A stretch of 64,000 nucleotides of DNA from UBA11346 sp038318565 (GTDB lineage: Bacteria > Planctomycetota > UBA11346): positions 10,031-74,030 of the forward strand of contig JBBQCI010000006.1 in assembly GCA_038318565.1 (NCBI GenBank). Reading direction: 5' to 3'. The translations under genes and the position numbers were made by a program. The notes beneath the pieces are model-generated. The model did not search any database, had not been told where the DNA came from, and saw nothing but the letters and a program-made list of their open reading frames with translations. Shown piece after piece: positions 41,468 to 50,598 of this stretch (within the stretch, counting starts at the first letter, position 1; the number at the start of each line of letters is the position of its first letter).

Positions 41468-42037
41468 TCAGGGCTTCTTGGGGGCCGACGACGGGGCGAT
41501 CAGCGCGTGCATGCGCTTGCCTTCGAGGCGGGGCTCCTGCTCGATCTTGCCCAGATCATCCAAGGCGAAGGCGAAGCGGCGGATCATCTCGATGCCGAGT
41601 TCACGGTGCGACAGCTCGCGACCGCGGAACTGCAGCAGGATGGCGACCTTGTGGCCTTCTTCGAGGAAGGCGCGAGCGTGCTTGACCTTGATGTCCAGGT
41701 CGCCCTGGCCGGTACCCGGGCGCAGACGTACCTCTTTGGTATCCGTCTTGTGGGCGTTGGACTTGGCCTGGCGTTCCTTCTTCTGCAATTCGAAGAGGTA
41801 TTTGCCGTAGTCCATGATGCGACACACCGGCGGCTTGGCGTCGGCGGCGACTTCGACGAGATCGTAACCGGCGGTGACGGCGCGGCTGCGCGCCTCTTCA
41901 ACCGTCATGACGCCGACCTGGCCGCCATTTTCATCGATCAACCGGATCTGTACGGCCCGGATCTTCTCGTTTACACGCGCACGATTGGCATGTTCGGGAG
42001 GCGGGATGGGGATGCGGCTGCGGCGACGTCCGATCAA
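41468..42037 (-). CDS. infC: Translation initiation factor IF-3, non-AUG start
   Basis: A protein of about 189 residues that binds the 30S subunit and polices initiator tRNA and start codons. N-domain: RARVNEKIRAVQIRLIDENG; linker; C-domain: VRLRPGTGQGDLDIKVKHARAFLEEG and RGRELSHRELG. There is no AUG in a sensible place. TTG at 42037-42035 is eight bases after GGAG (complement of 42046-42049); the next codon, ATC, is another possible start, as in some bacterial infC genes. IF-3 discriminates against such codons, so the factor can limit its own synthesis. The neighbours rpmI and rplT of the usual operon are not next to it here. Confidence 0.93.
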   Translation of the reverse strand: MIGRRRSRIPIPPPEHANRARVNEKIRAVQIRLIDENGGQVGVMTVEEARSRAVTAGYDLVEVAADAKPPVCRIMDYGKYLFELQKKERQAKSNAHKTDTKEVRLRPGTGQGDLDIKVKHARAFLEEGHKVAILLQFRGRELSHRELGIEMIRRFAFALDDLGKIEQEPRLEGKRMHALIAPSSAPKKP

Positions 42038-42226
42038 ACGGGAATCTCCAGGATGGGCGGGCAGTGTGGAGGATGGGAACCGAGGGGCAAGGTGCTCATT
42101 GGGGCACGATGACTCATCTAGACGAGCGTCATGGCCTAGGCTCCGGAGCGGTGCTGTTGCCTGGTCGACCGCGTCGGCGACGCTTAAACTCTGACGAGCG
42201 ACTGCCGACCTTCTGGTGCCCACGAT

Positions 42227-42925
42227 ATGATGCTTCCGTACTCCCCGTCCACCGTCGCCGAGGCGATATTGGCTCTGCTTGATGTGGCCGCCGCCGAACG
42301 TGGCCGAGCGACCCTCGCCATACCCGGTGGCCGTTCGCCTGGGCCGGTACTGACGCACCTGGCCCGGATCTGCGATCCATTTGTGCGCAGTCGGCTGAGT
42401 CTGCTGTGGCTCGATGAACGTGCTGTGCCGATCGGTCATGCCGATCGCAACGACGCCACCACCTTGGCGGCCTGGGACGTCGGCGGTCCCCGTCCGGCCG
42501 CAGTATTGGCGATGCCGGCCGAGCAGACTGACCTCGACAGCGCGGCCGAGCACTATGCGGACCAACTCAAGCACGCGACGGAGGACGGCATCCTCGATGT
42601 CTGCCTGATCGGCCTGGGCGAGGATGGCCATCTCGCCAGCCTGTTCCCCCGGCATGACGGATTACGCGAACTATCTGACTGCTTTGCGGTCGTCGACTCG
42701 CCCAAGCCGCCTGCGCGTCGATTGACGTTGTCGTTGCCGGTCATTTCGCGCGCACGAGCCCGGCTGGTGCTAGGCTTGGGTGCGGCCAAAGCGTGGACCC
42801 ACGTGGCCTGGCGGAACAGCCCGGATCCATTCTGTCCGGCCAGCCTCTTGCCCAAGTCCGGGACCTATTGGTACCTGGATGATGCCGCAGCGGCCTCAAT
42901 CAACGGTGAGACACCGCCTGGATGA
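42227..42925 (+). CDS. pgl: 6-phosphogluconolactonase
   Basis: A 232-residue enzyme of the oxidative pentose phosphate pathway, hydrolysing 6-phosphogluconolactone to 6-phosphogluconate. NagB/Pgl-fold motifs: AIPGGRSPGPVL (phosphate loop), SLLWLDERAVPIGHADRNDA and CLIGLGEDGHLASLFP (the catalytic His region). The start is ATG 42227 (or the adjacent ATG 42230). It is divergent from infC with 189 bases between, and precedes the mannosidase by 52 bases. Glucose-6-phosphate dehydrogenase and phosphogluconate dehydrogenase genes are not in the window. Confidence 0.95.
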   Translation: MMLPYSPSTVAEAILALLDVAAAERGRATLAIPGGRSPGPVLTHLARICDPFVRSRLSLLWLDERAVPIGHADRNDATTLAAWDVGGPRPAAVLAMPAEQTDLDSAAEHYADQLKHATEDGILDVCLIGLGEDGHLASLFPRHDGLRELSDCFAVVDSPKPPARRLTLSLPVISRARARLVLGLGAAKAWTHVAWRNSPDPFCPASLLPKSGTYWYLDDAAAASINGETPPG

Positions 42926-42977
42926 GGAATCCTGAAGCGTATTGGCGCAGCCCGCCGCGTGCCTAGCGTCCGCGGCC

Positions 42978-45900
42978 ATGAGCCGCGTCACCAATCCCCT
43001 GCCCCAGCTGACCATCGACCGCCTGCGCAAGGCCCTTGGCGATTTCCGCGCGCGTGCGCCGTGGGTGGTGCGCAGCGCCGATCTGGCGGTCGAGGCCGCC
43101 CCGGTCGCCAGTCTGCTACGCGAGCATGCCTCCCCGGCCCAGGCCCAGCGCCTCGCCTACAAGTCGCTGAAGCCTGGCAGCGTGTTCGGCCCACCGAAGG
43201 GGGATTGGCATCAGCGCTGGTGCCGGGTGCGTATCCCGGCGGTGCAGCCCGGCGAGCGGGGCAGGCGTTTCATCGAGTGGCGCTGCCAGGGCGAGGCCAC
43301 CGCCTTCCTCGACGGCGAACCGTGGGCGGGGCTCGACAGTGCGCATCCGGTCATGCCGCTGCCCGACCGCGCCTGCACCCTGCATATCGATATCGGCCTC
43401 TATCCCACTGGCGGCATCTGGGTGCCAAACCACCGCAATATCGACGAGTTCGGAGCGCGTTTCGATGCGTGCAAGCTGATTGTCCGCGACGATCGCGTGT
43501 GGGGGATGCAATTCGATCTCGAGATCCTCGAACAGGCCATCACCATGCGCCTGACGGAAGCACGGCTGATCCCGCCCTGGATCGGCTTCCACCCACCGCT
43601 CGAGAAGCTGGATCCGTTGACCCGCCTGCTGCTCGCCGGTGCCGAGGAGTTGTGTGACGCCTGTGGGGCCGGTGAAAAGGCGCTCGCCGCCGCCGTGCCC
43701 ACGGTCATGGGACGTTTCCCCGCCGAGACATGGCAGCCGACCGCCATGCTGCTTGGCCACGCCCATATCGATCTGGTGTGGCTGTGGCCCGAGATCGTCA
43801 CCCGGCGCAAGGGCCAGCACACTGCCGCTTCGACCCTGCGCCTGATGGAACGCTGGCCGGAATTCACCTTCCTGATGAGCCAGCCGGCGCTCTATCGCAT
43901 GCTGGAAACCGATTCGCCCGCGCAGGGCAAGGCGATCCGCAAGCGCATCGCCGAAGGCCGCTGGGAGGCGACCGGCGCGTTCGAAGTTGAGCCGGACAAC
44001 CACCTACCCTGCGGCGAGGCGCTGGCGCGCAGTCTCTTGATCGGCCAGGAGAAGTTCCGCGAACTGCGCGGCGAGCCGAGCACAGTATGCTGGATCCCCG
44101 ACGTGTTCGGCTACAGCGCAGCCCTGCCGCAGATCCTGCGCCTCGGCGGCATCGAGCACTTCTACACCACCAAGATGAGTTGGAGCGCGGTGACCAAGTT
44201 CCCGTACACCAGCTTTGTCTGGCGTGGCGCGGATGGCAGCGAGGTGCTCACCCATCTGACCACTTCGCCAGCAGGCTATAATGGCAACGCCAGCGTCAGC
44301 GAGATCACCGAGATGATTCGCGAACATCGCCAGGCTGACGTCCACCCCGAGATGATCCAGCCGGTCGGCTTTGGCGACGGCGGTGGCGGCACGACGGAAG
44401 AGATGCTGGGACGGGCCAGACGCCTCGCCTCGCTCGCGGGAACGCCAAAGGCTGCGTGGGGTACTGCGGAGGCCTTCTTCGACCGCATGGAACAGGTTCG
44501 GGCCAAGCTGCCGGTCTATCAGGGCGAGTTGTACCTCGAATACCACCGTGGCACCTATACTACCCAGAGCGACTTCAAGGCCTCTTTCCGCGCGCTCGAA
44601 CGCGCCCTGCAAGTTCGCGAGGCGGTACGCGCTGCCCTGCGTGCCGACCCGATCGGCGAGACCAGTTGGCGCCGTCTGTGCTTTGCGCAATTCCATGACG
44701 CCATCCCCGGCAGCTCGATCGGTCTGGTCTACGAACAGCTAGGCGGCGAATTGGAAGCCCGGGTCGACGACGAGTCGGCCATCGCTGAGCGTGAATTAGC
44801 CGCCAGTGGCCAGAATCCCGGCTATCTCGCCTTCAACCCGCTGCCCTTGGCCAGACGTGCGGTGGTCGAGCTTCCGGCATTCGCTGCCGGGGTGCAGACT
44901 CCGGACGGTCTGTCATTACCGGTCCAGTCGATCGGGGCCGGTCGCACCCGGCGCACCCTGACGGTGGTTGACTTGCCGGCCCTCGGTTCGGAACGGCTGC
45001 TGCCCCAAGTGACACCTAGCGCTTCTGGCAGTGTGCAGCCGATCGCCGAGGCGACGACGCGGGTACTCGACAACGGGGTACTGCGTGCCGAATTCGACCG
45101 CGCGGGACGACTGGTCCGTCTGATCGTGGACGGCGTGGAGATGCTGCTCGATGCTCCTGCAGGCCTTGCCCTGTATCGCGACCTGCCAGCGAACTTCGAT
45201 GCCTGGGACATCGACCACGACGCTCTGCGCAAGCCGCTGCAGGGTCAGCCGGCCATGCGTCTGGAACTGGCCGAGAACGGGCCGGTGCGGGCGGTTCTGC
45301 GTGGCTCGGCGGCGATCGGCGAACATTCGCGCATCATCATGAACTGGACGATCGAGGCGGGCAGCCCGTGGCTACAGGTCACGGTCGAGGCCGACTGGCG
45401 CGAAGACCACCGTCTGCTGAAGTTTCACTGTCCGACCGGTTATCGCGGACGTCAGGCCCGCTTCGGCTGCCCGTTCGGCTCGGTCACCCGGCCGCAGTTG
45501 CCAGGCATCGCCCAGGACGAAGCACAATGGGAGGTCCCCGGCAGTCGTTGGGCTGCCGCCACCGATGACGATGGCAGCGGCCTGGCCATGGTCAGCGAAG
45601 CCAAGTACGGATTCAGCTGCCGTGATGGCGATCTGGCACTGTCCTTGCTGCGTGCCCCCACCGATCCGGACCCGAAGGCCGATCGCGGCGAACATGCGAT
45701 GCGTTTTGCGATCGGTTTGCATCGCGACCGTTCGACGTCGGAACGCCCGGCCACGGCGGCCTGCGCAGACCTGCTGTTCACTCCGCCGCTCGTCGTAGCC
45801 GGCGGTGAAATGGCCCAACCGCTGTTCGCATTCGACCGTCTCGGCTCGCTGGTGCCGTCGTGGGTGCGTCCGCTTGAGGCGGGTGGATTCGAGCTGCGCC

Positions 45901-46082
45901 TCCATGAGGTTGCCGGATCGCGTGGCGAAGCGCATCTGGTCCTGCCGAATACGGCTGCCATCGTCGCCAGCACTGATTTCCTGGGACGACTCCTCCCTGG
46001 CGGGCAACCCCAGCGGGCCGACCCACGGACCTGGCGAATCGCCTACCGGCCCTACCAGGTCATCACTCTGCAGGTCAGCTGA
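42978..46082 (+). CDS. GH38 alpha-mannosidase
   Basis: A 1034-residue cytosolic retaining glycosidase. The catalytic domain begins near residue 262 with GHAHIDLVWLWPEIVTRRK (zinc-binding His-x-Asp), and WIPDVFGYSAALPQILRLGG holds the nucleophile Asp. Later parts are FYTTKMSWS, VGFGDGGGGTT and QFHDAIPGSSIG (third zinc site). The C-terminal half is the usual beta-sandwich of this family. There is an N-terminal extension of about 260 residues. ATG 42978 (MSRVTNPL) is chosen over an in-frame TTG 36 bases earlier. No signal peptide is visible, so it acts on imported mannosides or glycan fragments. It follows pgl, another sugar enzyme, by 52 bases. Confidence 0.95.
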   Translation: MSRVTNPLPQLTIDRLRKALGDFRARAPWVVRSADLAVEAAPVASLLREHASPAQAQRLAYKSLKPGSVFGPPKGDWHQRWCRVRIPAVQPGERGRRFIEWRCQGEATAFLDGEPWAGLDSAHPVMPLPDRACTLHIDIGLYPTGGIWVPNHRNIDEFGARFDACKLIVRDDRVWGMQFDLEILEQAITMRLTEARLIPPWIGFHPPLEKLDPLTRLLLAGAEELCDACGAGEKALAAAVPTVMGRFPAETWQPTAMLLGHAHIDLVWLWPEIVTRRKGQHTAASTLRLMERWPEFTFLMSQPALYRMLETDSPAQGKAIRKRIAEGRWEATGAFEVEPDNHLPCGEALARSLLIGQEKFRELRGEPSTVCWIPDVFGYSAALPQILRLGGIEHFYTTKMSWSAVTKFPYTSFVWRGADGSEVLTHLTTSPAGYNGNASVSEITEMIREHRQADVHPEMIQPVGFGDGGGGTTEEMLGRARRLASLAGTPKAAWGTAEAFFDRMEQVRAKLPVYQGELYLEYHRGTYTTQSDFKASFRALERALQVREAVRAALRADPIGETSWRRLCFAQFHDAIPGSSIGLVYEQLGGELEARVDDESAIAERELAASGQNPGYLAFNPLPLARRAVVELPAFAAGVQTPDGLSLPVQSIGAGRTRRTLTVVDLPALGSERLLPQVTPSASGSVQPIAEATTRVLDNGVLRAEFDRAGRLVRLIVDGVEMLLDAPAGLALYRDLPANFDAWDIDHDALRKPLQGQPAMRLELAENGPVRAVLRGSAAIGEHSRIIMNWTIEAGSPWLQVTVEADWREDHRLLKFHCPTGYRGRQARFGCPFGSVTRPQLPGIAQDEAQWEVPGSRWAAATDDDGSGLAMVSEAKYGFSCRDGDLALSLLRAPTDPDPKADRGEHAMRFAIGLHRDRSTSERPATAACADLLFTPPLVVAGGEMAQPLFAFDRLGSLVPSWVRPLEAGGFELRLHEVAGSRGEAHLVLPNTAAIVASTDFLGRLLPGGQPQRADPRTWRIAYRPYQVITLQVS

Positions 46083-46601
46083 GTGGACGATCCGCGCGGA
46101 GACGCTGAACTGATCGCCGACGCCCGCTCTGGCGACCATGCCTCCTGGACCATCTTGATGCGTCGGCATGCGCCGCGGCTGGCCGCCTATCTCGGGGCCA
46201 GGCTGCGTCGTCCCGATGTGGTTGAGGGTTTGGTCGGCGAATCCGTCGTCGCAGCCTGGTTGCACCTGCCGGAATTGGATGATCCAGCCGGATTCAGCGC
46301 CTTTTTTCGGCGCACCGGGGCGGGCTTGGCGATGCGCTGGGCGCGCGAGCATCCTGACGAGTCGCTTGATTCCAGCCTGTCTACGGCCCGGCTGGGCACT
46401 GCCGACCCGCATGGCATCGAGCGTCTGGATCGTCTGATCGGCAGTCTTGAGGAGACCCGGCGCATGGCGGTGGAGCTGCGCTGGCGGGGGGGGCTGACCG
46501 GGTCTGAGTTAGCTGCGGCGCTGAGAACCACGCCAGAAGCAGCCGAAAAGCTAGCGAACGAGGCCGAATCCACCCTGCTTGCCAAGTGGGACGCCGAATG
46601 A
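46083..46601 (+). CDS. ECF-like RNA polymerase sigma factor
   Basis: A 172-residue protein with the two-domain look of ECF sigma factors. An N-terminal region 2-like section (AELIADARSGDHASWTILM, RRHAPRLAAYLGARLR) is followed by a region 4-like section (IGSLEETRRMAVELRWRGG, LTGSELAAALRTTPEAAEKL). The -10 recognition part is not a strong match, so it may be a divergent member. It starts with GTG immediately after the mannosidase stop (46080-46082) and precedes a strong promoter and the pilus operon. No anti-sigma factor is seen. It could be cotranscribed with the mannosidase. Confidence 0.78.
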   Translation: MDDPRGDAELIADARSGDHASWTILMRRHAPRLAAYLGARLRRPDVVEGLVGESVVAAWLHLPELDDPAGFSAFFRRTGAGLAMRWAREHPDESLDSSLSTARLGTADPHGIERLDRLIGSLEETRRMAVELRWRGGLTGSELAAALRTTPEAAEKLANEAESTLLAKWDAE

Positions 46602-46631
46602 CCTTCCTAGTCACTGCCGGCCACTGGACCT

Positions 46632-46660
46632 TTGACACCGCAAATCCGGTCCCCTATGTT
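46632..46660 (+). promoter_or_regulatory. Sigma-70-type promoter of the pilN operon
   Basis: TTGACA (46632-46637) and TATGTT (46655-46660) are separated by exactly 17 bases, upstream of pilN (start 46726) with a leader of about 60 bases. The -35 box is perfect and the -10 box has four of six consensus bases. Confidence 0.7.
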
Positions 46661-46725
46661 CTGTGTCGTCGGGATGTCTGCGTGCCGTCGGTACGCACCT
46701 CCAGAAGTCGCTCCGGGAAAGAACG

Positions 46726-47430
46726 ATGATCCTCATCAACCTCCTGCCGCCAGAACTGCGCCGGGCTCGCCGATCTGGGGTTAACCCGGTCATCTTGGCA
46801 GCCGCGGCCGGCATCATCCTTGTGCTCGGCATGTCCGGCACGTGGGCCTGGATCGAGTTCGGACGCATCCGTGCTGCCGAGATCCTCTTGGTCCAGAAAG
46901 AGGCGGAACTGGTAGAAGCCACCGCCAAGGCAGACAAGGTGCGAGCCATCGATACTCAGATCGCCGAGTACGAGAAACTCCACTCGACCATCACCCGTCT
47001 GATCACCAGCAAGGTGTTTTGGGCCCGTACCCTGGATGACTTCGCCCACATGCTCGCCCAGACCTCGGACAACCGCTGGACCCGCGAGGGCTACGAGGTG
47101 CGCTGCACCTCGCTGACCATTGCTCCCGGAGCAGCCGCCCAGGCGGTGCGTGGTGCCAAGGGTCCCGAATCAGTGTCCTTCTCGTTTCGAGCGAGCTTTA
47201 AAATCATGGGTGAACAGCGAGACCAGGCCGGCGACTACGTCCAGTCCTTCTTTCAGTCAGTCGATATGAGCCGCTTCTGGCGTGAACACGGTTTCGTTGG
47301 CCGTTCCGAGGAGCCGTTCAAGGGCGACTCGCCGCGGACGATCGCCGACATCAACCGCACGGCCACCGACTTGCCGCTGGAGTGGCGTCGCACCAAGGTC
47401 ATGACGGCTCCTCAGGGGGTCCAGCGGTGA
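46726..47430 (+). CDS. pilN: PilN-like type IV pilus / type II secretion inner-membrane protein
   Basis: A 234-residue bitopic inner-membrane protein. The N-terminus MILINLLPPELRRAR is the characteristic PilN motif ('INLLPxxxR'), the part that binds PilM. A membrane span at about 22-45 and a periplasmic domain with coiled coil (EAELVEATAKADKVRAIDTQ) follow. It joins PilO to form the alignment complex between motor and secretin. The gene is coupled to pilO (GTGA). The pilM gene that usually precedes it is absent here; an ECF-like sigma gene takes its place. Confidence 0.82.
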   Translation: MILINLLPPELRRARRSGVNPVILAAAAGIILVLGMSGTWAWIEFGRIRAAEILLVQKEAELVEATAKADKVRAIDTQIAEYEKLHSTITRLITSKVFWARTLDDFAHMLAQTSDNRWTREGYEVRCTSLTIAPGAAAQAVRGAKGPESVSFSFRASFKIMGEQRDQAGDYVQSFFQSVDMSRFWREHGFVGRSEEPFKGDSPRTIADINRTATDLPLEWRRTKVMTAPQGVQR

Positions 47431-48113
47431 ACTTCGACGTGCTCAAAAAGCTGGAAAAGAAGCATTGGCTGATCATCATCGCCTCGGTGACGCTGATCCT
47501 CTGCGGGACGATCGGCTACTTCCTTGCCGGCAGCCTGCATCGCCTGGGCCAGGATGAGGGCGTACCCTCGATCATCCGGGCGGCCGGCGATGACCAGTCT
47601 CTCTACGCCCAGATCGCGGCCCGCGAGTCCGCGATCGCTGAGCAGAACCTGGTGTATGCCAAGCTGAAAGAGCGGACCGATCTGCTCAGCGGCATGAAGG
47701 CCGACATCGCCGCCGCGCGCAAGCGTTTGCCGACCGAAGCTCAGAAGGCCGAGGTCCGCCAGCTGATCGAGGATCTGGCCCGTCAGGTTGGTAGTTCGTC
47801 AGGAGCATTGGTGGTCAGATCCGTAGCCATCCGTGAGGCGGCAGCTGCTGCAGGCGGGCGCGGTTCTGTCGCCGACTACAAGACGATCGAATACCAGACC
47901 CAGGTCTCAGCGGATCTCGATGGCGTCATCCAGTTCATCAACCTGATCGAACGGAATGAGCGCTTCATGACCGTCGAAGGCATCCAGCTGAGTTCTGGTG
48001 GGGTGGCGACCGACCTGGCCAGCGGCAAGATCGAAGGCCAGCCGCACAGTGTGACCTTGCGCATCGTCACCTACATCGATTCGACAGCTGCTGCCAGCGG
48101 GCGGAGGAACTAG
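47427..48113 (+). CDS. pilO: PilO-like inner-membrane protein
   Basis: A 228-residue bitopic protein: short cytoplasmic end (FDVLKKLEKKHW), one span (LIIIASVTLILCGTIGYFLAG), coiled coil (ARESAIAEQNLVYAKLKER) and a periplasmic ferredoxin-like domain (IQFINLIERNERFMTVEGIQL), the PilO/GspM design. The GTG start at 47427 overlaps the pilN stop. It partners with PilN and the PilP-like protein in the inner-membrane alignment subcomplex of the pilus machine. Confidence 0.82.
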   Translation: MNFDVLKKLEKKHWLIIIASVTLILCGTIGYFLAGSLHRLGQDEGVPSIIRAAGDDQSLYAQIAARESAIAEQNLVYAKLKERTDLLSGMKADIAAARKRLPTEAQKAEVRQLIEDLARQVGSSSGALVVRSVAIREAAAAAGGRGSVADYKTIEYQTQVSADLDGVIQFINLIERNERFMTVEGIQLSSGGVATDLASGKIEGQPHSVTLRIVTYIDSTAAASGRRN

Positions 48114-48115
48114 CC

Positions 48116-48880
48116 GTGCGCATCACCGCCATGATCCTCGCCATCGCCCTGGCTGCGCCCCTGTATGCAGGAGAAGCCGGGCCGGAGGCTGCCAAGCAGC
48201 AGGATTCCGCCAAGCCAGTCGCCAAGCCAGTCGCCAAGGCCCCGGCCAAGAAGCTGACTGCCATGGAACTGGTCGCCGAAGAGGAACGCTGGGTGTTCCG
48301 GCCGTCGATAGGCCGGCCTGACGTGTTCATCGATCTCGAGGCCCTTCTGGTGGCCCAAAAAGCAGCGAAAACCCAAGCGGCAGAAATCAAGCGCAATGCA
48401 GTCACCGGCAAGGCTGGCGATCAGCCGACCGGCACCGACATCGAACAACTGGTCGCCTGGGCCAAAGAGGAAGATGCCCGAGTGCGCCAGCTAGTGGCTG
48501 GACGCAAGTACGAGGAAGCGATGAAGGCGGCGGATGCTGCCTTGAAATCCCTCGAACCGCACCTGGTCCGTCCCGATGTCGCTGCCGTCATAGTCAGCAT
48601 CCGCACCTACCGTGCTCAAGCCGAAGAAGCCAAGATTCGCGATGATGCTCAAGCGGCTTTCGAGGCGTTGAAAATCCGCATCCTTGGCGTTCTGTGGTCC
48701 CAGGACGGCATGCGCATGGCCATTGTTGACGGCGAGAACCGCGCCCTGACGGTCAACGACCGGGTCAAGGACTGCGCCGTCATCAACATCGATCAGGACC
48801 GCGTCGATTTCCGCTTCGTGTTTGGTCGTCGTCGATTCGAGTTCCCGGTCTACGTTGACCAATCCCGTTCCACTCCCTGA
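48116..48880 (+). CDS. PilP-like periplasmic protein
   Basis: A 254-residue exported protein: signal peptide (MRITAMILAIALAAPLYAG), Lys/Pro/Ala repeats (AKPVAKPVAKAPAKK), a helical middle, and a C-terminal beta domain like the PilP/GspC homology region (ILGVLWSQDGMRMAIVDGENRALTVNDRV). It has no lipobox Cys, whereas E. coli/Neisseria PilP is a lipoprotein. It is between pilO and the secretin gene, the usual pilP place, and should bridge PilN/O to PilQ. The start is GTG 48116, two bases after the pilO stop. Confidence 0.75.
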   Translation: MRITAMILAIALAAPLYAGEAGPEAAKQQDSAKPVAKPVAKAPAKKLTAMELVAEEERWVFRPSIGRPDVFIDLEALLVAQKAAKTQAAEIKRNAVTGKAGDQPTGTDIEQLVAWAKEEDARVRQLVAGRKYEEAMKAADAALKSLEPHLVRPDVAAVIVSIRTYRAQAEEAKIRDDAQAAFEALKIRILGVLWSQDGMRMAIVDGENRALTVNDRVKDCAVINIDQDRVDFRFVFGRRRFEFPVYVDQSRSTP

Positions 48881-48900
48881 TCCGCCCACGAGACATCCCC

Positions 48901-50535
48901 ATGCGTCTGTGTAGCCTCGCGATTCCCAGCTTGGTCATCCTCGCCCTTGGCCTGCCCGCCCAGGCCGTGGCTGGCGATGCCCCGGCACCGGTCCAGGTCG
49001 CCGAGACGGTGACCATCGAGACGAGCGACAAGCCGCTCGAAACGGTCCTGCAATGGATCAGCCGCCGTGCTGGCGTGAACGTGGTCTGCTATGAGCAAGA
49101 CCAGCCACGGGTGACGGTCCGCCTTGCCAACGTTACGTGGCAGGAAGCTGTCGACAGTATCGCCGCCAAGTATGATCTGGTGGTCGAGAAGAAGAGCCCC
49201 CGGGTGTGGGTGCTGACCCGTCCGCCCAAGGTCTCGATGAGCTTCCAGGACGCCAGCCTTCCGGTGGTGCTGGAAGCGATCGCCCGTGCCGCCGACGTCA
49301 ACATCATCATGTCGGGCGAAGTCGCCAGCGGCGGTAAGCGCCTCAGCATGACTCTGCGCGGGGTGCCCTGGCGCTATGCCCTCGACGTGGTGGTGAAGAC
49401 CGTCGACCTCGCTTGGGTCGAGCAGGAATACAACATCATTCGCATCGTCAGCCGTGACTCGCTTCAAAAGGATCTAAAGACCAAGGTCGTCGATGTCAGC
49501 TATCGCGATGCCAAGTCCTTCGGCGAGAAACTGAAAGCCGTGCTCAAGGATGTCAGTGTCGATGTCGTCGACGGGTCGAACAGCCTGATTCTGACAGGCA
49601 CTCCACCAGCCTTGGAAAGCGCCCAGCGCCTGATCGACCAGCTCGATCAGCGTACGCGCCAGGTGCTGATCGAAATGAAGTTCGTCGATTTCTCGACCAC
49701 CGACGTACAGGGACTAGGATTTGATCCGATCAATCTGAACTTTGACATCGAGAATCTTGGCAATGTAAGGCAGGCCTTCACCCCGTTTGGAACTGCGGCG
49801 ACGACCTCTACGGTTATCAACCGAATCGGCGCGGGGCCCACCAGCAGCCGGCTGAATACGGCAGGACTGACCTTCGAAGCGATCGCTTCGCTGAATTCGA
49901 CCGATATCCTGCAGTCGCCGCAGATCCTTACCGTCGATGGCCAGGAGGCTAAGATTAATATTGGCCGCGAGATCCGCTTTGCGGAATCGCAGCAGACGAC
50001 TAACGACAATGGGCCACCGACCACTACCTTGAAGGAAGCTGCCTCCAGCCCCGTCAAGGATGGTATCAACGTGCTGGTCACACCGACCATCACCGCGGAT
50101 GGTTTCGTGCGCATCAAGCTGTTGGCCACCAACGATGAGGCCGAATTACGCCGCTACACCTCAGGTGAAGGCTTGAATGCGGCTTCGATCGAACTGCCGA
50201 ACAAGAACACCACCAGCGTCGAAAACACCATCATGGTGGCCGACGGACGTACGGCGGTGATCGGCGGCCTGCTCAAGGACAAGGACCAGAAGCAGAACGG
50301 CCACGTGCCGGGCCTTGGCGGCCTGCCGGTGCTGGGCTTCTTCTTCCGCAAAGAGCGTCAGACCGTCGAGAAGCGCAACCTCACCATCTTCATCACCCCG
50401 CGGATCATCCCGATGGGCAGGAAGACCGAATTCGACAAGTCGCTCGACGAGCTCAAGGCCAGCCTGTCGGGCATCCGTGAAGAGAAGCCGAAGTCCGAGC
50501 AGGTCGACGGCCAACCGGCGACCCTCGCCGAGTGA
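48901..50535 (+). CDS. pilQ: PilQ-like outer-membrane secretin
   Basis: A 544-residue exported secretin forming the outer-membrane gate of the pilus machine. Signal peptide (IPSLVILALGLPAQAVAG), two STN-type short N-terminal domains (IETSDKPLETVLQWISRRAG; MSFQDASLPVVLEAIARAAD), an N1-like domain (KSFGEKLKAVLKDV) and the C-terminal secretin domain (VLIEMKFVDFSTTDVQGLG; ILQSPQILTVDGQEAKINIG; VTPTITADGFVRIKL; GLLKDKDQKQNGHVPGLGGLPVLG). AMIN domains of Proteobacterial PilQ are absent. It is the last gene of the pilN-O-P-Q operon and is followed by a hairpin. Confidence 0.92.
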   Translation: MRLCSLAIPSLVILALGLPAQAVAGDAPAPVQVAETVTIETSDKPLETVLQWISRRAGVNVVCYEQDQPRVTVRLANVTWQEAVDSIAAKYDLVVEKKSPRVWVLTRPPKVSMSFQDASLPVVLEAIARAADVNIIMSGEVASGGKRLSMTLRGVPWRYALDVVVKTVDLAWVEQEYNIIRIVSRDSLQKDLKTKVVDVSYRDAKSFGEKLKAVLKDVSVDVVDGSNSLILTGTPPALESAQRLIDQLDQRTRQVLIEMKFVDFSTTDVQGLGFDPINLNFDIENLGNVRQAFTPFGTAATTSTVINRIGAGPTSSRLNTAGLTFEAIASLNSTDILQSPQILTVDGQEAKINIGREIRFAESQQTTNDNGPPTTTLKEAASSPVKDGINVLVTPTITADGFVRIKLLATNDEAELRRYTSGEGLNAASIELPNKNTTSVENTIMVADGRTAVIGGLLKDKDQKQNGHVPGLGGLPVLGFFFRKERQTVEKRNLTIFITPRIIPMGRKTEFDKSLDELKASLSGIREEKPKSEQVDGQPATLAE

Positions 50536-50563
50536 TCGCTCGACTCGGCTGACATGTCCGACA

Positions 50564-50594
50564 CGTTACGCCCCGCGCCCCGCGGGGCGTAACG
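50564..50594 (+). terminator. 14-bp hairpin after the secretin gene, adjacent to prfC start
   Basis: A perfect stem (cgttacgccccgcg / cgcggggcgtaacg) with a CCC loop is followed by cttt and then the prfC ATG (50599). It looks like a terminator for the pil operon. However, it also covers the place where prfC should have a ribosome binding site, so it might regulate translation of prfC instead. Confidence 0.7.
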
Positions 50595-50598
50595 CTTT

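Noticed and set aside
42038..42655. Longer form of infC reaching back into pgl
   Set aside because: The extension is the reverse of the pgl gene, with no similarity to IF-3. The TTG/ATC start with GGAG is in the right place.
42942..42977. TTG start of the mannosidase 36 bases before ATG 42978
   Set aside because: The added residues (AQPAACLASAA) have no family support and a weak start codon; either way there is no signal peptide.
48220..48260. Short direct repeat gccaagccagtc in the pilP-like gene as an element
   Set aside because: Two imperfect in-frame copies that code a Lys-Pro-Ala linker; ordinary low-complexity coding sequence.
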